Origin: Treponema sp.
Lineage (GTDB): Bacteria; Spirochaetota; Spirochaetia; Treponematales; Treponemataceae
DNA: 64,000 nt
Assembly (NCBI GenBank): GCA_017553635.1
Contig: JAFZKN010000012.1
Location: 62,001-126,000 of the forward strand
Direction of reading: 5' to 3'
The translations under genes and the position numbers were made by a program. Shown one piece after another: positions 60,860-64,000 of the stretch (its first letter is position 1; each line of letters begins with the position of its first letter). The notes under the pieces are model-generated. The model had not been told where the DNA came from. It saw nothing but the letters and a program-made list of their open reading frames with translations, and did not search any database.

Positions 60860-60942
60860 GCCGGAATGTTGGAATGGTAGACAAAGCAGACTCAAAATCT
60901 GCCGCGGGCAACCGCGTGAGAGTTCAAGTCTCTCTTCCGGTA
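60860..60942 (+). tRNA. tRNA-Leu (anticodon CAA)
   Basis: Acceptor arms GCCGGAA (60860-60866) and TTCCGGT (60935-60941, G-U first pair) with discriminator A. Anticodon arm GCAGA-CTCAAAA-TCTGC gives CAA, reading UUG. The long variable arm CGCGG-GCAA-CCGCG is class II. The T arm is GAGAG-TTCAAGT-CTCTC. CCA is not encoded. Confidence 0.95.
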
Positions 60943-60955
60943 TCCTTTATAAATC

Positions 60956-60980
60956 GCACTCTTTAATGAGTGCTTTTTTT
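60956..60980 (+). terminator. Terminator of tRNA-Leu
   Basis: GCACTC (60956-60961), loop TTTAAT, GAGTGC (60968-60973), seven T. The T-run touches the stop of the convergent comM. Confidence 0.88.
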
Positions 60981-62523
60981 ATGCTATTCCACCTTCAACC
61001 TTACGGAAATCTACAGCCTCCCTGATGTGCTCAACTCCAATACTCTGTCCCTCTTCCATATCGCAGATAGTTCTTGCAACCCTAAGGCAGCTGGAAACTG
61101 CCCTCGGCGAAAAATCATTTTTTTCAATTTCTTTTTTCAAAAAACGGTCAGCATCTTTTTCAAGCTTACAGAACTCTCCTATCTCATCCGGTCGGAGTTC
61201 CGCGTTTTTCAAACCCTGTCTCTCCCTCTGAATTTTTACAGCACGGGCAATTATTTTCCTCAACTCTCCAGTAGATGTCGCACAGCTGCCGTCAGGATTT
61301 TCATCTTCATCAGAAGAAACTTTTACACGCATGTCAATTCTGTCCAAAAGCGGTCCGGAAAATTTTGACCAGTACATTTCTACAGACTTCATGCTGCAAA
61401 GACAGATCTTAGTTTTCGAACCGTAATTTCCACACGGACATGGATTTGCTGCCATCAGAAGTTGAAAGTTCGCCGGATAGCATGTACTTCTTCCGGCACG
61501 GCTTATGGTAATAATCTTACTCTCAAGCGGAACTCTCAACATCTGAAGAACAGACGACTTAAATTCAGCGGCTTCGTCCAAAAAAAGGACGCCGTTATGC
61601 GCAAGTGAAATTTCACCGGGCCTGCAGTTAAGTCCTCCTCCACAGATTCCCTCAATCGAAGCCGTCTGGTGTGGCATTCTGAACGGAGGTGTTCTTATAA
61701 GAGAATCACCACTTTTCAAAATTCCAGCCAGTGAATAAATTCTGGTTACCGGATATGACTGTTCAACAGTTAACGACGGAAGCAGTTCAGTAAACCTCTG
61801 AAGGCACATAGTCTTTCCGCATCCAGGGGGACCAAACGCAAGAAGATTATGACCGCCACAAGCTGCAATCTGAATAGCCCGTACAAGCCTTTCCTGATTT
61901 TTCACCATTGAAAAATCAAACTGCTCATCCTGTTTTGCAAACATTACTCCTTCAACCAATTCATATCCATCAGGAATTTCGCCCTTCTCTTTTTCACTAT
62001 CCTTTCCGGTAAAAACTTTCAAATCATGAACCGCTTCAAATGCTTCCGCCAGATTCTCCGCAGCAAAAACCTTTACTCCGGTCACTTCACGAGCTTCCTG
62101 TGCATTCTGAACAGGCACAATGCAATACATAATACCCGAACTGACTGCAGAACTTACCGCCGCATGAACACCACGAACGCTTCTCAGCTTTCCCGACAAT
62201 TCAAGTTCTCCCATTACAAGAATATCTTCGTCAATCAAGTCTCCGTTATCCTTCGACGCACCCAATACGGCAAGAGCAACTGCAAGATCAAAACCGGCTC
62301 CTTCTTTTTTAAGATCAGCAGGAGATAAACTTATCAGAACTCTCTCCATTGGAAATTCAAAATTCGAATTTCTGATAGCAGAACGCATCCTCTCACGACT
62401 TTCTTTAACTGCACCATCGGCAAGACCGACAATGTCAACCGCAGGAATTCCGCGCCTCAAATCTACTTCAACTGTAACGAGTGATCCTTCATAACCGAAA
62501 GGAGAAAAAGAAAATATCTGCAT
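60979..62523 (-). CDS. comM: ComM/YifB-type Mg-chelatase-like AAA+ ATPase
   Basis: 514 residues. An N-terminal Lon-like fold (MQIFSFSPFGYEGSLVTVEVDLRRGIPAVDIVGLADGAVKESRERMRSAI) is followed by the AAA domain with Walker A GPPGCGKT (near 235) and Walker B VLFLDEAAEF, then the C-terminal lid. ComM is a branch-migration helicase that helps integrate DNA during natural transformation, also present in non-competent species. SD GAGGT. The start at 62523 gives the normal N-terminus. Confidence 0.92.
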   Translation of the reverse strand: MQIFSFSPFGYEGSLVTVEVDLRRGIPAVDIVGLADGAVKESRERMRSAIRNSNFEFPMERVLISLSPADLKKEGAGFDLAVALAVLGASKDNGDLIDEDILVMGELELSGKLRSVRGVHAAVSSAVSSGIMYCIVPVQNAQEAREVTGVKVFAAENLAEAFEAVHDLKVFTGKDSEKEKGEIPDGYELVEGVMFAKQDEQFDFSMVKNQERLVRAIQIAACGGHNLLAFGPPGCGKTMCLQRFTELLPSLTVEQSYPVTRIYSLAGILKSGDSLIRTPPFRMPHQTASIEGICGGGLNCRPGEISLAHNGVLFLDEAAEFKSSVLQMLRVPLESKIITISRAGRSTCYPANFQLLMAANPCPCGNYGSKTKICLCSMKSVEMYWSKFSGPLLDRIDMRVKVSSDEDENPDGSCATSTGELRKIIARAVKIQRERQGLKNAELRPDEIGEFCKLEKDADRFLKKEIEKNDFSPRAVSSCLRVARTICDMEEGQSIGVEHIREAVDFRKVEGGIA

Positions 62524-62592
62524 AACAACCTCTAAATTTGTCTACAGATATAATCCGGTTGTTTTAAAAAAATATTCGGAAAAAAATTTAAA

Positions 62593-62640
62593 AGTTGAAT
62601 TTATTTTAAAAAAAAATTCGTTTTTAAAATAAATTCAACT
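62593..62640 (-). terminator. 20-bp AT-rich hairpin after the PHP gene
   Basis: Perfect 20-bp arms at 62593-62612 and 62621-62640 around an 8-nt loop. It lies 20 bp after the PHP gene stop and is followed on the minus strand by TTTTAAATTTTTTT. Almost only A/T. Confidence 0.75.
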
Positions 62641-62660
62641 GTAAAAAAAGAATTTTTCTA

Positions 62661-63500
62661 TTATAGAAACTTATTCCTGATGTCTTCCCAGATTCTGTCA
62701 TCGATTTTTTTTGAACCGCATGTATGACCGAGCTTGCGGTCTGCACGAACAGATTCTCCGTGATAATCACTTCCAGCCGTAACAAAAAAACCAATGTCAT
62801 GTGCAAGTTCTTCAAGCCGGAGACACTCACCGACTCTCGCACCCGGATGAAATGCTTCAAGGCCTTCTATTCCCCGCTCCTTAAGATTTTCTAAAACCGG
62901 ACGGATTTTTCCGAAACTTACATAAATTGAAAGCGGATGAGCCATTACAGGCCGGGCTCCACATAATTTTATGGCATTAATTGCTTCATCAAGATCTGCT
63001 CCAACTCTTTCTGTATACCACGGAGCATTTTTTGCAAGGTATTTATCAAAAGCCTGCTGCCGTGTCTTTACGACTTTTTTCTGCACGAGATATGCTGCAA
63101 AATGCGGGCGGCCAAGACATTCTGTTTTAAATTGAGACTGAATTTCTTCCAGACTTGCATCAATTCCTGCTTCCCGCATTTTCTGAATGATTGAAAGATT
63201 TCTCTCAAGTCTTCCGGCCTTTAACCTGTTCAGCACGGATAAAAACTCAGGTGCAGCCTTTTTTATACCGAGCCCCAGAAGATGGAATTCCCCTGTAGGC
63301 CACTGAATGTTAAGCTCTACTCCCGGAACAAAAGTAATCGGGTGCTTTCCGGCCTCCTCAGAAGCCTCATTTATCCCGTCAATAGTATCGTGGTCCGTGA
63401 GAGCCAGAACCTTTATATTACGCTCGACAGCGGCTTTTACAAGTTCAGCTGGAGAAAGCATACCGTCAGAAGCTGTAGAATGTGTGTGTAAATCAATCAT
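62661..63500 (-). CDS. PHP-domain phosphoesterase (TrpH/RNase AM type)
   Basis: 279 residues. Metal-binding motifs are MIDLHTHSTASDG (start), ALTDHDTIDG (about 34-43), the GVELN block near 60, MAHPLS near 195 and TAGSDYHGE near 247. The family (YciV/TrpH) includes 5'-3' exonucleases on RNA and nucleotide 3',5'-bisphosphate phosphatases. It is monocistronic, with a -10 (TATAGT) ending 7 nt before ATG 63500 and no SD. Confidence 0.9.
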   Translation of the reverse strand: MIDLHTHSTASDGMLSPAELVKAAVERNIKVLALTDHDTIDGINEASEEAGKHPITFVPGVELNIQWPTGEFHLLGLGIKKAAPEFLSVLNRLKAGRLERNLSIIQKMREAGIDASLEEIQSQFKTECLGRPHFAAYLVQKKVVKTRQQAFDKYLAKNAPWYTERVGADLDEAINAIKLCGARPVMAHPLSIYVSFGKIRPVLENLKERGIEGLEAFHPGARVGECLRLEELAHDIGFFVTAGSDYHGESVRADRKLGHTCGSKKIDDRIWEDIRNKFL

Positions 63501-63507
63501 ATAAAAA

Positions 63508-63513
63508 ACTATA
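63508..63513 (-). promoter_or_regulatory. -10 of the PHP gene, leaderless type
   Basis: TATAGT (63513-63508) ends 7 nt before the ATG; the -35 is weak (GTCAAA at 17 bp). Confidence 0.4.
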
Positions 63514-63612
63514 ACATAAAATTGATATTTTTGACATTATGTGATAAGATATATTCTGATAAAGTAGTTTTATCTATAAAATCGTACTTAATCTAAAAAC
63601 GGGGATTTTGTT

Positions 63613-64000
63613 ATGCCAAAGGCAGTTCAATACACTAAAGGCTCAATCATTTATTTTGCCGGTGATCATGATGAACGTATCTATATTTTGCAGAAAGGGC
63701 TTGTAATCCTTACGAGTACCGATATAGAAACAGGAACTCCTGTTACAGAACAGGTTAAGACCGGTGAATTTTTCGGGGTAAAATCTGCTTTAGGACATTT
63801 CCCACGTGAAGAAACTGCAACTGTATTACAGGATACAATTGCAATCACAATGACCATTCAGGAATTTGAAACAATTTTCTCAAGCAATAAAGATGTAATC
63901 TTAAAAATGCTCAGGGTATTTTCAGGGCAGCTCAGACAGATTCATAAAAAAACAGAAAGCATTTTAAAGCAGAAAGTAAATGAAAATCAGGCAGACGGAA
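63613..64000 (+). CDS. Cyclic-nucleotide-binding domain protein, N-terminal part
   Basis: 129 codons are present; the gene runs off the right edge. The cNMP-binding beta-roll is visible: YTKGSIIYFAGDHDERIYILQKGLVIL, then the phosphate-binding cassette GEFFGVKSALGHFPREETATV, with the Arg that contacts the cyclic phosphate. A helix after about 105 leads on, perhaps to a DNA-binding or coiled-coil part outside the window. SD GGGG is 9 nt before ATG 63613. It is divergent from the PHP gene. A TTGACA (63532-63537) lies upstream, with TATTCT at 15 bp as a possible -10. Confidence 0.82.
   Translation, partial: MPKAVQYTKGSIIYFAGDHDERIYILQKGLVILTSTDIETGTPVTEQVKTGEFFGVKSALGHFPREETATVLQDTIAITMTIQEFETIFSSNKDVILKMLRVFSGQLRQIHKKTESILKQKVNENQADG

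Noticed and set aside
1..64000. Mobile elements, CRISPR arrays, prophage or toxin-antitoxin modules
   Set aside because: No transposase, integrase, regularly spaced repeats or phage genes were found; gene content looks like core chromosome.

Overview
The window comes from a Treponema (spirochaete), probably a gut, rumen or oral saccharolytic species. This is judged from gene content, not from a database match. The indicators are a chemotaxis operon in the treponemal order cheA, cheW-CheR fusion, cheX, cheY; a giant GreA with a long N-terminal extension; a ThrRS without a TGS domain; the oadGAB sodium pump; several small outer-membrane beta-barrels; and RpoN next to an RpoS-like sigma gene. 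The DNA is AT-rich (roughly 35-40% G+C by eye). It looks like ordinary chromosome: I see no insertion sequence, prophage, CRISPR array or integrase.

Layout. 1-2836: the 5' part of a very long secreted coiled-coil protein that runs off the left edge. 2981-5320: a His-rich CobW GTPase and a divergent response-regulator-like gene. 5382-10159: the chemotaxis operon (minus strand). 10313-15214: two beta-barrel proteins, a PfoR-type membrane protein and NADP-isocitrate dehydrogenase. 15207-17885: murI, a pentapeptide-repeat protein, an MBL-fold hydrolase and an unknown. 17875-20910: thrA-ilvH with a structured leader. 21181-24893: a TPR-like protein and giant greA. 25042-27633: two small lipoproteins and an HD-GYP phosphodiesterase. 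27718-31466: oadG-oadA-oadB. 31628-33513: a lipoprotein and a beta-barrel. 33510-41878: thrS diverging from dnaE-yggT-recG. 41888-50865: sigma factor, uvrD/pcrA, rimO, rodZ-like, lolA-like, zinc ribbon, ftsH (minus strand). 51012-51928: fliS-flgN. 51957-57865: CDF transporter, purF-like, yhhN, acyl-ACP thioesterase, rpoN. 57912-63500: DUF1015, YgjV-GNAT, EamA, tRNA-Leu(CAA), comM, PHP phosphoesterase. 63613-end: start of a cyclic-nucleotide-binding protein. No gap between genes exceeds about 290 bp.

The most interesting layer is how genes start. About fifteen first-of-operon genes have a -10 hexamer ending only 6-11 nt (mostly 6-8) before the ATG and no Shine-Dalgarno. This predicts transcription starting at or next to the start codon (leaderless mRNA). 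Genes inside operons nearly all have good SDs. Two divergent pairs (murI/pentapeptide and rpoN/DUF1015) have interleaved promoters in gaps of about 50 bp.

Other regulatory signals are a near-perfect sigma-54 promoter before the RpoS-like sigma gene, with rpoN itself 14 kb away; a sigma-28-like promoter before fliS; and a pseudoknot-capable leader before thrA. Unusual proteins include OadA with two biotinyl domains, a PurF homologue lacking the catalytic Cys, an MBL enzyme lacking the metal-binding Asp, and a CobW with an 11-residue His/Asp repeat encoded by near-identical 33-bp units.
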